From Eurosta solidaginis (taxonomy: Eukaryota; Arthropoda; Insecta; Diptera; Tephritidae), in contig NW_027136914.1 of assembly GCF_040869045.1 (NCBI RefSeq), positions 186,001-250,000 on the forward strand: 64,000 nt of DNA, given 5' to 3'. The first letter of the stretch is position 1. Each line of letters opens with the position of its first letter. Below, piece after piece: positions 43,072-53,141 of this stretch. Both the position numbers and the translations under genes were made by a program. The notes below the pieces were generated by a model that saw only the letters and a list, made by a program, of their open reading frames with translations, was not told the DNA's origin and searched no databases.

Positions 43072-43960
43072 ATTTTTCCGTCACTCCCACAAATTGTCAT
43101 CCTCTCAGCAGCTTCTTGCATGCTCCATATTCTCTTGCTCCGGGAAGGTATCGAATCCAATCCGGGTCCGTTTCCTGACCCCGGTCCTGAGAAATGGTTT
43201 TGCTGCATCTGCCGGAAAAGAATCTGTTTAGGACGGTCATACTCTGTTCAGTGTGTCTCGTGTAAGGGATGGTTGAATCGGAGAGGTTGTTCTGGGTTTG
43301 ATCCCAAAACCCGAAGTCCACGTAACTTTTATACATCTTTTGTGGCTCCTTGCTCTTCACGTCAGAGGGCATCTCGTAGTGTACGCCTTAGCGCCCCCCC
43401 CCCCCCCCCCCCCCCCACTAATTCCCAGCAGCCCAGCTGCTCAGCAAGCCACAACTAGTACCCGCTTCTGCTCGCGCCCCGCGGCGCCAACAACTCAAAT
43501 AGCTGCTACCACTCATAACTACTACCTCCGTAGTAGAGTCGGTAGCAATGCTGGGCATCAGCCCCTGCCCCGTCTTCTCCCCCCTCTTTTCCGGCAGCAT
43601 TCGTGTAGGTCAGGGAAACAGACTCTTAGTCCCTAACCCCGTTTGCACCGTTTGCCAGCACAGAATATATTTGTTTGCGACATCCGCCCAATGCAGCTCC
43701 TACCTTGGGTGGCGCCACTTTCCTAGATGTTCTGGTCTCCGCGACAGCAACCCCCCGACGAGTTTCAGTGCGCCATGTTGCCAGGTCGCAAACCCCAATC
43801 TACCGGGTACACCAATGCTTGCCCAAGGACGCCCACTAACATGGACACAACAGCAGTTGCGTCCTGGCCTTCCTCAACCCAGGCGTAGTCACCCGTCACT
43901 TACTCCCAGAGTGGCGACGTCTCGACCTATGCACTTCAGAATTCTGCAGTTAAACTGAAA
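43072..43960 (+). pseudogene. Family J ORF1: 2A-like motif, PHD-like zinc finger, Pro-rich linker, Cys-rich end
   Basis: A hydrophobic lead with ATG at 43120 runs into 'LLLREGIESNPGP' (codons to 43170), a 2A-like ribosome-skipping motif with N-P-G-P intact. Next is 'WFCCICRKRICL...SVQCVSCKGWLNRRGCSGF', a PHD-type finger (Cys pairs at about 43200-43285), and 'FVAPCSSRQ'. A poly-C run (43394-43416) encodes prolines; the frame changes there, and the continuing frame (43417-43636) reads 'NYYLRSRVGSNAGHQPLPR'. After another shift, 'VCTVCQHRIYLFATSAQCS' and 'FPRCSGLRDSNPPTSFSAPC' (43640-43780) repeat the Cys pattern. Non-LTR ORF1 proteins bind element RNA. It runs to the ORF2 start. Confidence 0.7.
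43394..43416. repeat. Poly-C run, 23 bp, inside ORF1
   Basis: Uninterrupted C from 43394 to 43416. Its exact length sets the reading frame of ORF1 downstream, so it may be a real hot spot of slippage or a sequencing/assembly error. Confidence 0.9.
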
Positions 43961-45442
43961 TGGATTAACTGGGAAGATCACGGAGATAGTCGATTTCATG
44001 AAGCGGCACAACATCCGCATTGCTGCGATTCAATAGACTAAACTCACAGCAAGATCTGCACTGCAAACCTGTTCTGGGTATAATGTCCACAGAAAAGATC
44101 GCATGAGCGGAAATAGATGCGGCCTCGCGTTTTTCATACACCACTCTGTGCAATATTATATATTTGATCCTGGCATCGACCGCAGGGACAATGTCTTAGA
44201 ACGTCAAGGCCTATCTGTCCGGTCAGGCGATGCAAACCTAGATATCATCAACATCTACATCCCTCCTGCTACCTGTTGCCCAGTAGATACCGCCCTAATA
44301 TCAGGGCCTTACTCACTGGCAACAATCGCATTATCTTAGGCGATTTCAATGCCCATCATGATCTATGGCATTCAAACTTGCGGGCGGACAGTAGGGGTGA
44401 GATGTTGGCGGTTCAAATAGAAGACAAGAAGTTCTGCACGATAAACAGAGATGCCCCCACACGTATGGTAGGAAGCTGTCACAGCTCGCCAGATAGCTCA
44501 ATCGTGAGCGCAGGACTCGTAAACTGCGTCAACTGGCATCCGATGGTAACATTGGCATCCGACCACCTGCCCATAATTATTTCGCTCGACCGTACCGCCG
44601 ACTTCATCGTCACCGAAAAACGCACTTTCATAAACTTCAAAAAAGGAAAGTGGGAAGAATATAAATCCTTTACAGACAGCCGCTTTGCTGCCCTCCCTAT
44701 CCCGACTGATGCTCGCCAAGGGCAGCGTGCCTTCCGTAAGGTCATTGAATCCGCCTCGGCATGTTTCATTCCCGCCGGGAGAATTCCCGAAATCCGGCCC
44801 TACTTTCCGGCGGAGGCCGCAAACTTAGCGGGAGAACGTGACCTTATAAGACAGCTTGATCCAGGCGACCCCCAAATAAGGGATATAAACCAACGCATCA
44901 CATTGTTTGTGGAGGAACACAAGCGGGCGAAATGGAAGGAGCACCTAAGATGTTGTAACCTCTCTACCGGTGTGGGTAAACTTTGGTCCACCGTAAAGTC
45001 CCTATCGAATCCGACTAAGCACAAAGGCAAAGTTTCCATCACCTTTGGCGACAAAGTGCTGTCGGATGCGAAAAAATGCGCGAGCGCTTTCTGCCGACAA
45101 TATATAATGCATCCTACGGTCGACAAAGATAGACGGAGAGCCAATAGACACGCACATAAACACAAATTCAGCGCGTTACCAATCACCATCACCGCTAAAG
45201 AGGTTGAGGACGCCATTGGTCACGCTAAACCATCCAAAGCAGTGGGCCCAGACGGCATAGCCATGCCGATGCTTAAAAGCCTAGGGAAAGAGGGTTTCAA
45301 ATACTTAGCACATGTCTTCAGCCTGTCTCTTTCCACCTTTGTCATACCCGAAAAATGGAAAATGGCCAAGGTGGTCCCGCTACTAAAGCCTGGGAAACCT
45401 GCTAACATAGGAGAGTCGTATCGTGCGATATATCTCCTATAG
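43920..45442 (+). pseudogene. Family J ORF2, endonuclease and RT N-terminal part
   Basis: The frame begins 'MHFRILQLN*NGLTGKITEI' (one TGA), then 'FMKRHNIRIAAIQ*TKLTAR' (43995-44045), the EEP endonuclease start where the catalytic Glu codon of the usual I-Q-E-T-K is a stop here (TAG). 'NLDIINIYIPPATCC' (44240) follows. After a frameshift the open frame 44276-45442 (388 codons) gives 'RIILGDFNAHHDLWHS' (G-D-F-N-A box), 'MVTLASDHLPIIISLD' (S-D-H box), the Arg/Lys-rich linker, and RT motifs 'AVGPDGIAMPMLKSLG' and 'IPEKWKMAKVVPLLKPGK'. It stops at TAG 45440 just after 'ESYRAIYLL'. Function: target nicking and reverse transcription. Confidence 0.85.
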
Positions 45443-46973
45443 CCAGTAGCAAAGACGCTTGAAGCCATTTTGTTCCCCTACTTCCAAGCAAATTTGCAGC
45501 TAGCGTCTCATCAGCATGGCTTCACAAAACTCCATAGCACTACCACCGCGCTAAATGCCATTAGCACCCAGATAAATTGCGGTTTAAATCATAACAGTAC
45601 TCGTAGCGCTAGACCTATCAAAAGCTTTTGATACGGTCAACCATGGCTTGTTACTGCAAGACCTGGAAGGGTCTACCCTCCCCCCATGTCTTTAAAGGTG
45701 GACCGCAAATTATCTGGGTGGTCGGCAGGCATCGGTGCAATTTAGAAACGAAACATCAAAACCAAGGAGAATTAAAAAAGGGGTGCCACAGGGTGGTGTC
45801 CTATCCCCACTTTTATTTAATTTCTACATATCTAAGCTAGCTTCACCACCGGAAGGAGTCACAATCGTTTCCTACGCCGATGACTGCACAATAATGGCCA
45901 CAGGCCCAGGCCCAAAGATCGATGCGCTATGCAATAAAATAAACGGCTACCTCCCTGACCTCTCCAGTTTTTTCGCCTCGCGAAACCTGGCATTATCACC
46001 GACTAAATCTTCCGCGACCTTATTTACAACATGGACGTCCTAAATGTCGACCATTTTGAAAATCCACGTCGATGGCACTACGCTACCGACTGTCCTACAC
46101 CCCAAAACCTTGGGTGTGACGTTTGATCAGGATCCACATTTTGGTGAGCACGCAGCCGCAGTTGTTCCGAAAATCCAGAGCCGTAACAAAATCCTCAAAT
46201 CCCTTGCTGGCAGTACCTGGGGAAAAGATAAAGGAAAACTCATTACTACATACAAAGCAATTGGCCAGCCGTTTACGTGCTACGAGTCAATCATATGATC
46301 ACCAAGCCTAAAAATTACCCGCTGGAAGAAGCTACAGGCCTGCCAAAATACTGCTCTCAGAATCGCCACGGGCTGCCTTCTTATGTCCCCAGACCACCAT
46401 CTACATAATAAGGCGAGTATACTCCCCATCAGGGAGAGAACTGAGATGCTAACCAAACAGTTCCTGTTGAATACCCAGAAACCTGTGCATCCAAACAGAC
46501 ATCTGATTGATGAGCCAACGCCGCCTATGGGCTTAAGGAGTCATCTCCGTAAGCATTTAGAGGAAATACGGCACCTGAGAACTCAGCCGTATGAAGCAAA
46601 AAAACACAAGCAGGTCCTTAGTGAACTCCACAAACAGGCGTCGGACCTTTATGTCAGGAATTGCCCGGTGAATCCAGTACTCAAAGAAAAGTACCCAAAA
46701 CTTGTGGAAGAGGAGTGCATACTCCCCAGGGAAACGCGTGTCACTCTTGCTCAACTTCGTTCTGGATACTGTAACAGGTTAAACTCTTACTTATCCAGAA
46801 TCAACCCCGACATACAAAATGTATGCCACGCTTGCAATGTGTCCCCACATGACACCAACCATCTCTTTAATTGTAATGTGGAACCAACGCCTCTAATACC
46901 CCTTTCATTATGGTCCACCCCTGTTGAAACAGCAAGCAGCAAGTTTCCTTGGACTCCCGTTGGAGGATATTGA
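45443..46973 (+). pseudogene. Family J ORF2, RT palm to C-terminus
   Basis: Continuing in several frames: 'HQHGFTKLHSTTTALNAI' (about 45510-45565), 'VALDLSKAF'-type segment with the first catalytic Asp (45600-45630), 'RIKKGVPQGGVLSPLLFNFY' (45770-45830), 'SYADDCTIMATGPGP' (45870-45915; catalytic YADD intact), 'HPKTLGVTFDQDPHFGEHA' (46100-46155), 'AGSTWGKDKGKLITTYKAIG' and 'NTQKPVHPNRHLIDEP'. The end is a Cys/His cluster 'NVCHACNVSPHDTNHLFNC' (46820-46875), a terminal knuckle. At least three frameshifts. Order and spacing are those of a jockey-group RT. Confidence 0.85.
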
Positions 46974-47224
46974 CGACAATTTGTGAACGGTCGCGGCTGT
47001 TAGGTGGGGCGTAGCACTGCTACAAAACAACAAGAACTCCTCCTTGACTCATCCTAGATTAATCGGATTTTTTTGCTGGATAATTGAAGCCTAGCTTACT
47101 AACACACTTATATCAGCTTCATTTGTATGCTTATGTTAGTAGAGTCGCTTTTAGACCAAATAACGAAAAATGTTACGTATACGCACAGTCACCCCTCTTT
47201 GCTGGTGGTAGGGATAGTTGGTTT

Positions 47225-47291
47225 TAAATAAAGGTTATGTAAGGTTGAACTGACTGGTCCGTGAGGATCTAACATATACTGAATGAGTCCA
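47225..47291 (-). pseudogene. R1/LOA-like 3' UTR fragment, left flank of the tnp2-like element
   Basis: Reverse complement reads 'tcctcacggaccagtcagtt' and 'aaccttacataacc', matching 10612-10655 at the end of the + strand R1/LOA-like relic. The match breaks at TA 47292-47293 and resumes after the tnp2-like element, at 53140 (see findings). Confidence 0.7.
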
Positions 47292-47883
47292 TACCCTGCA
47301 GAAAAAAAATGCCAATTGGCAAAATCAAGCTAACTAATAGCTGACTATTTAGCGGGATTCCTAAAATTTACTCACTTTTAGTGGATTAAAAGAAATCAGC
47401 TAGTAACTGGTTTCAAAATCATGCAATGGTAGCCTATCAACGACCTGTACCTGTTAAATTGATAAATTGAAATGGAAATAATTCTAAGTAAATAAATTAT
47501 TATTCAAAGTATATAATCAAAATGTAAAATATTTATTACATTTTCACAACAGATTTCAAAGACTCATAAAATTTTTCAGATATTATAAATTGCTGAAAAT
47601 AGTGACCTTCTAAATAACTACTTTGTGTTAATTGGGAAAAAATATCAAATCTAAATCAAACGCAATTACGTTAACTACAAAGTCGTTGAGTAGTCGTGCA
47701 GAGAAATCCACCACTCCGCTCTCACCACGAAATTCATTTGTGCTCGGGTTGTTTTGACATTCGAATATCAGCTGTTTGCCAAATGCCAAATTTAAAGGTA
47801 AACGAAAAGTTTGAAGCTGCGGTCGTGGAAATTTGTGCAAATCGTTAACTAAAGTGAATATTTTGTTAAGGTAATAGAAAATA

Positions 47884-49927
47884 ATGTACAAAAAAGATAC
47901 AAGTGGAATAAATCCGCGTAGGTTGATAAAAAAAAACAAAAAGAAGTGTATTTAAATCGACTGCGAAATATTAGTGATAACGTGCAAGAATCAGTGACAG
48001 CTTCTGTTGCCTTTAGCGCTCCGGAGGTCGTGTCTAACCTCAATGTGCAACACCATGAGCAGAAAAAAACATTTAGAGAAAAAATAAAAGAATGGTACTT
48101 CGATAGCACAATTTCCCGAAAATCTTTTGAAGCACTTCTTCTAATTTTAAATGAAGAAAATTTAGATATCCCTCTCAGCGCTTCTGCATTTGAAGATGCT
48201 ACTCGAAAAGCCGTAATTAGAAACGTCCATCCTGGCTTTCGCGCTCACTTCGGGCTTGAACAGCAATTTAGTAAGGCTTTAGATATTATTTCTCAGTGCG
48301 ATGAGCTAATTATTGATATAAATGTTGATGGTATTCCACTTTACCGAAGCTCAAGAACGCAATTATGGCCAGTTTTAGTGAAAATCGTAAACATAGATAA
48401 CTTTTCAGTTTTCCCTGTTGGCGTTTATCTGGGGAAAACTAAACCAGGATGTGTTGAAAGTTATTTGAGTGAAGCAATAAGCGAACTAAAAAACCTGGCC
48501 GAAAATGGTTTGTTTATTCGAAATAAGCTGATTAAAATAAAAGTAAGGGCAATAGTCTGCGATGCGCCAGCGCGAGCATTTGTTTGTGGTATACCACGTC
48601 ACACTGCTGCACATGGCTGTTCCAACTGTATCCAAGTTGCAGAAAAAATAGGTGGTGTATTAACGTACTCAACTCAATGTGAGGAGCTTGTTACTGGCAC
48701 AGATTTCGAGTGCAGGAGGTATCGTAACCATCACAAACCATGTTTTCAAATACGTAAAACTCCTTTCGAGCATTTAAATATTGATATGATTCAACAAGTA
48801 CCACTGGACCCCATGCATCTGTTAGATTTGGGGGTGATGAGGAAGATCTTATTGAGATTAGATGGTAGCAAAACTGAACCTGCTTTCAAACTAAGTACTG
48901 CCCATAAAGATAAAAAAATTTCAAAACATCTACAGTCCCTTACTTTATATATTCCAAAAGAGTTTGTCCGAAAGCCACGGGCATTCGAGGAGCTTATTCA
49001 TTGGAAAGCCACTGAGTTCAGACAATTTCTTTTGTATTCTGGAATTTTGGTTTTAAAAGAAAAAGTTGGGCATGACTTTTACCATACATTTCTTTCACTA
49101 CATACTGCTTGTCGCCTGATTTCCTGTCCGAAAACATGTAGGTCCAACGTATCAGAAGCTCACTCTTTCCTGCAACTTTTTGTTCAAAAGTTTCCAGTAA
49201 TTTTTGGAAAAAACAGTGTATCATACAACGTTCACGGGTTACTTCATTTGAGTGAAAGTGTCAAACAGTTTGGGCCATTATATAGCTTTTCAGGGTATGA
49301 CTTTGAAAACTATTTGCAAAAGTTAGAAAAATACGTTAAGAATCCCACTCATGTTCTGCAGCAGATTTCCAAAATGAAGTCATATACCAGCCAGAAAAAA
49401 TACCTGAACTAAAAGAAATAAAGGGAGAAATAAAAAGTTTTCATTCGCGGTTCTATCTAAGTACAAATATGTCAGATAGCTTTTGTTGCCTTAAAAATAA
49501 TGTACCTGCAAAAATAGTAGGGTTCGAAAAAGATACAGATATTAAAATTTTGGTAAGAAAAGTTATAAACGTGAGAAGCTTATTTACGAACCCAGTCGAT
49601 TCTTTCTTGAATTTGGGTATTTGCCTTGCTGATTACGAAACTTTGCAACCAATAGATAAGTTTAGCATAGATCAAGTTGAACATAAATTTGTATGTTTGC
49701 CTTATAACAATGGATTTCTTTTAGTGCCGTTAGTGAGTAAGAAAATGAAAGTAGCTCGATTTTGTACGACAGTGGGTGAAAGTCTGCCATCGAAAGGTAT
49801 GTATATTTAATGTAAATTTGATCTTAAATTTCAAATTAATCGTTTGCTATTTTCAGAGTCAAATCCATGCAATAACTGTATAAATCTGCGAAAATATGTA
49901 AAAGATCTAAAAGATAAATTGTCATAA
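47884..49927 (+). CDS. tnp2-like (Transposase_21-type) DDE transposase with a 60-bp intron, two probable frameshifts
   Basis: The main open frame (47946-49412) has 'LIIDINVDGIPLYRSS' (Asp about residue 128 of this frame), 'KVRAIVCDAPARAFVCG' (Asp about 206), 'RHTAAHGCSNC' (His/Cys cluster about 219-228) and 'VPLDPMHLLDLGVMRKILL' (about 286-302), the order of tnp2 proteins in CACTA-like elements. Next come 'IHWKATEFRQFLLYSG' and 'NVHGLLHLSESVKQFGPLYS', as in the DUF4218-type C-terminal region. The frame has no ATG. 'MYKKDTSGINPRRLIKK' at 47884 fits as N-terminus with a shift in the A-run at 47928-47945. A second shift near 49380-49410 joins 'KGEIKSFHSRFYLST' and 49469-49796. A GT-AG intron (49797-49856) leads to the last 23 codons, including 'NPCNNCINLRKYVKDL', stop at 49925. 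Confidence 0.75.
49797..49856 (+). other. 60-bp intron of the transposase gene
   Basis: Donor AAAG|GTATGT at 49796/49797 and acceptor CTATTTTCAG|A at 49856/49857 with a pyrimidine-rich tract. Removing it keeps the frame open for 23 further codons with a CxxC pair. Without splicing the frame ends after four codons (49810). Size and signals are typical of small fly introns. Confidence 0.7.
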
Positions 49928-50502
49928 AACCTGGTGCCGTTTTTATAAGCATATACCATGGTGGTCAGATAAAAATCAACAATTATCGCCTAATCTGTGC
50001 TCATAAAAGTGATAGTTAAATACTTTAGACAAACCTCACAGAAATTAAACTTTACATGCTACAATTTTTTTTCTCGAACTTGTTTCCGGTTTTCTCGTAA
50101 ATATATAAAACATTTCTTGAATGCGTTGCGACAGGGAAAGTTAAATATAGTTAAAAATGAAAGTATACTATTTGTCTGACTATCACTCCGTGAATATTTA
50201 TTTTAATTTCCACTATTTATTTTACTCTATTTAACCCTTTTATAAATAAAGGCGAGCATGGAGAAGGGGGTATGTCCCACATTGAGTGATTTTGTATCGT
50301 TTTACATTGGTGGATAGCTTTTATGCAATTAACGATTCCTGACCCGTAAAATAGTTGTTTTCATTAAAAATGTTAGAAAATATCTACTCAAATTGCGACA
50401 TACCTCCTTCTTCCATGCACGTCTTCAAATTATTTAGTTTGACTTCATTTCCTCAAATTAAATTTATTTTGTTTTATTGTGTCGTTTTTTAAATGCTTAG
50501 TA

Positions 50503-51781
50503 ATTGTGGAAAATCAGAACAAAATAATTATGGAAACGTGTTCAGCTCACAACGTCTTATTAAAACAACTTATACACCAAGACAAAATATCAGATGATTT
50601 GTTGAAGACTTCCCCACTAATATCATTGGAGGAGGTTGAAAAAGTGGAAAATGAGAAATGCAGAGAAATAGACTCACTTATGTAAGAAGATACATATGTA
50701 TATAGTAATCATAGATAAGCAGGCTGCATTAAAAATGAAGTTCCACTAAATCAAGTTTTAATGGCTAGTTAAGTCCATTTCCATTACTACTCAGGATTTT
50801 AATTTGAATGGAAATTTGCAACAGTAACCATTAAAGTTTTGATTCAGTGGAATTTTACCATTAAAACTTGAAACTGCTCATCTATGGTAATAATGACGTA
50901 TATTTTGAAATTGCAATAATTAACTTTTTTACTTTGTTTATTTAATAGATCAAAGCACTAAAAACTTTAATGAGAGGAAAACTGACGAAAACATTGGATA
51001 ACGTTATATCAACAAACGTTATTCTGTCCATAAATATTGACGTAGTACACGGAAAAAAGGGGCTCAAAGAATATCGACGGTTCTTTGACATTTTGTTAGG
51101 TAGGTATGCGAATACATACATCAAACTTGTTAAACAATATGAGTGTCTAGCGAATTTTCCATGGAGTGAAACTGAAACCAGAACCGTAATCTTAGATATT
51201 TGAACCTTTTTTTTAATCAAAACAGGGACCAGTTCGTGTTCTAGGAAGTGATAAAATGTAAAAAATATTCATACAAAATGAACGAAAACAAGTTCAAATA
51301 CATGCAAATTTTTTATCACTTCATAGAACGAAGATTTCCCCAGGAACGTTGTTTTAAATCGATTTCACCCATGCCCCCTTTAAGCACCTATTTGAAAAAA
51401 ACTCATATAAGGTGGCTCTCAGCTTAATTGATAAAATGCCCTAATGCTCCTGACTTTGAAAAACCTTTGACATTTTTTAATGTGGCTTCTGTTAGGAAAT
51501 TTGCAATATTTTAAATGAAAATGATCAATAAAGTTGTGAGCCACTGCATACAAGTTTTTTGTTAATTCCACGGATATGTACATTTATCTTATTTTCTTTC
51601 TTTTCATGTGACATAAACAGAAGCAATTGATGGTCCTGATCCCATGAATGTGCTCCGTAACGCATTAGCTGTCATTAAAAAAGATATTTCCATAAAGGAA
51701 GTATTCAGCGAACAGCTGCTCAGAAAAACCTGCCAACAACTGCCAACTAGTATTTTTTCTTTATTTGTTCTAAAAAGAGGC
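50503..51781 (+). CDS. Second spliced gene of the tnp2-like element, unknown function
   Basis: Three exon-like frames. (1) About 50503-50681, after an acceptor 'tttaaatgcttag', gives 'ALNVL/HNVLLKQLIHQDKISD'-type sequence and 'SPLISLEEVEKVENEKC'. (2) 50949-51099, after 'ttatttaatag', gives 'IKALKTLMRGKLTKTLDNVI' and 'GLKEYRRFFDIL', ending at G|GTAGGT. (3) 51621-51781, after 'tgacataaacag', gives 'AIDGPDPMNVLRNALAVIKK' and ends at TAA. Exons 2 and 3 join in phase. The donor after exon 1 (GTAAGA, 50682) does not match the phase of exon 2, so one base may be lost or another donor is used. The P-L-x-S-x-E-E-x-E-x-x-E pattern faintly recalls DUF4806 proteins; no firm family. It could also be a distal part of the transposase transcript. 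Confidence 0.45.
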
Positions 51782-52018
51782 TAAGCAGATCAATTTTTTT
51801 GCTGAAATATTATTATTAATATTATAACCCCAGGTATTAATATAGGTTCTAAGTTGAAAATGAATTGCATTTATTTAACTAAACTTAGTATGATCAAAAT
51901 GTATTCCCTGATATCTTTTACTTTGACAAATACTATGCCGACTTATGTACCTAAAGGAAAAATTAAATAATATATGTAAAATAGAATGTAAGCTTGTTAG
52001 TACTTCTTTATTTTTAGC

Positions 52019-52160
52019 TTGTGGCAAGAAGAAGCACATTTTGAAACTACGAACAAAGAAGGTCTATTCACGGTTCGTCAAAAACACGAAATTAAGAAAC
52101 AAATTTTTTCTTTAATGCTGCAGTCTGGGATGCCAGAATCTCGGACCAGTTTAATTTAAA
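52019..52160 (+). CDS. Exon-like frame near the right end of the tnp2-like element
   Basis: After a 'tatttttag' acceptor-like site, an open frame of 46 codons reads 'LWQEEAHFETTNKEGLFTVR' and 'KHEIKKQIFSLMLQSGMPES', ending TAA near 52160. Composition is protein-like and its last third is part of the adjacent palindrome. It may be a last exon of the second gene, since no donor is needed after it. Function unknown. Confidence 0.35.
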
Positions 52161-52403
52161 ATCGCAACCATCCCCCTCCAGTCAAAACATCAAAAACAGC
52201 CAAAATATGAAAAGGTCAGTGTATATGATAAGAGAACCCGGCAAACTTAAGCACATGTCCCCCATCCACTAGCTCCCTTAACAAGGAGTCATTGGATGTC
52301 GGATGTGTACTAAAGTTTGCCGGATTTTGACGTTTTGGATGGAGGGGAGAATGATTGTGATTTTAAATTCAACTGGTCGGAGATCCAGCATCCAAGACTA
52401 CCA
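52123..52403. repeat. 280-bp imperfect palindrome
   Basis: The left arm (52123-52250: tctgggatgccagaatctcg, gaccagtttaatttaaaatc, ccggcaaacttaagcac) and right arm (52275-52403, reversed: ggatctccgaccagttgaat, ccggcaaactttagtacaca) are inverted copies with a loop of about 30 bp around 'tagctcccttaacaaggagt', itself a small hairpin. Transcribed, it would form a long hairpin RNA. Confidence 0.75.
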
Positions 52404-52514
52404 CATTTATCGTGTTTCTTGCAAACTGAATTATGTAACAATTTAAGTTACTCCACATTTACTTTGGACTTTAAATAATTGAAATGGAAATTTTTTTTGA
52501 TTTATGTACCTTAA

Positions 52515-52640
52515 GGCCCACTTGCTCAACTGCAAGTTAAATTTTCAAATTTAAAAATTTGTCAAAAATGTTTGAGTTTAACCCCTCATTTGACATAACT
52601 CTAGAGTTAAAAATTTAAATATACATCGAGCAAGTGGACC
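52515..52640. mobile_element. PIF/Harbinger-like MITE, 126 bp, TAA duplication
   Basis: It starts GGCCCACTTGCTC and ends (reversed) GGTCCACTTGCTC, flanked by TAA at 52512-52514 and 52641-52643. AT-rich interior, no coding. Ends and 3-bp TAA duplication fit PIF/Harbinger-derived MITEs. Confidence 0.7.
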
Positions 52641-53141
52641 TAAGGCAATCAATGTTATAACATACTAATATGATTTTGAAATTTTATTTTAAATAATTCT
52701 ATACGAACTTATCTACCAAATGGAAAATTGAATTAATAAAATTAAAGTTTCAATTTACTCAAATAATATAAGCATATCTCCCAAAGGGAAATTGAATTGA
52801 ATTTATTTAATAAAGTGTATTTCAAAGACTGAAAACTAGTATTTTGTAACGTGTACTAAACCAAATTTAAATGAGCAACACGTAAGTATTTAGTTTCTAG
52901 TAAAAGGAAGCTAGCGTTAATCCGGTCAAAGGTAGACATGACTATCAGGTGGGTAAAGGTACTTTGATAATATCTAGTGTACAGGTCATGCAGAGGTAGT
53001 GATAACTGACCCGTTTTTGGCCATCGCCTCGTAAAAATAGTTAATCCAAATCTATTAGAATATACAAAAAGTAGTCAGCACTAGGCTCTACCGACACCAA
53101 TTAAAAGTGACTTATATAGTAGCTTCATTTCCTGCAGGGTA

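Larger units (their letters stand above)
43072..47037 (+). mobile_element. Family J: long copy of a jockey/CR1-group non-LTR retrotransposon
   Basis: About 4 kb with ORF1 (2A-like motif, PHD-like finger, Pro-rich stretch, second Cys-rich segment), then ORF2 with endonuclease and RT, and a 3' end 'gcgtagcactgctacaaaac' running into caacaa. Two shorter, decayed copies are at 13.31-14.44 (reverse) and 36.88-38.34 kb. Frame damage is moderate (a few stops and frameshifts), so this is the youngest of the three. No flanking target duplication was identified. Confidence 0.85.
47294..53139 (+). mobile_element. 5.85-kb DNA transposon with tnp2-like transposase (CACTA/CMC group), TA target duplication
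   Basis: The ends are short inverted repeats, CCCTGCAGAAA at 47294 and (reversed) CCCTGCAGGAAA ending at 53139. TA flanks both sides (47292-47293 and 53140-53141). The flanks join up as one sequence when the element is removed: left '..gaatgagtcca' plus 'ta' plus right 'atgataccaggaggttgctt' parallels the reverse complement of about 10585-10615. Inside are a tnp2-like transposase gene with a short intron (47884-49927), a second possible spliced gene (50503-51781), an extra exon-like frame near 52020-52160, a palindrome (52123-52403) and a MITE (52515-52640). The superfamily is assigned from the transposase. The 2-bp duplication would suit the Mirage/CMC part of that group, but this is inference. 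Confidence 0.75.

Noticed and set aside
51238..51330. Hairpin from 'gttctaggaagtgataaaa' and 'ttttatcacttcatagaac'
   Set aside because: Arms are only about 19 bp with mismatches, AT-rich, and not flanked by duplications; kept out as too weak to call an element.
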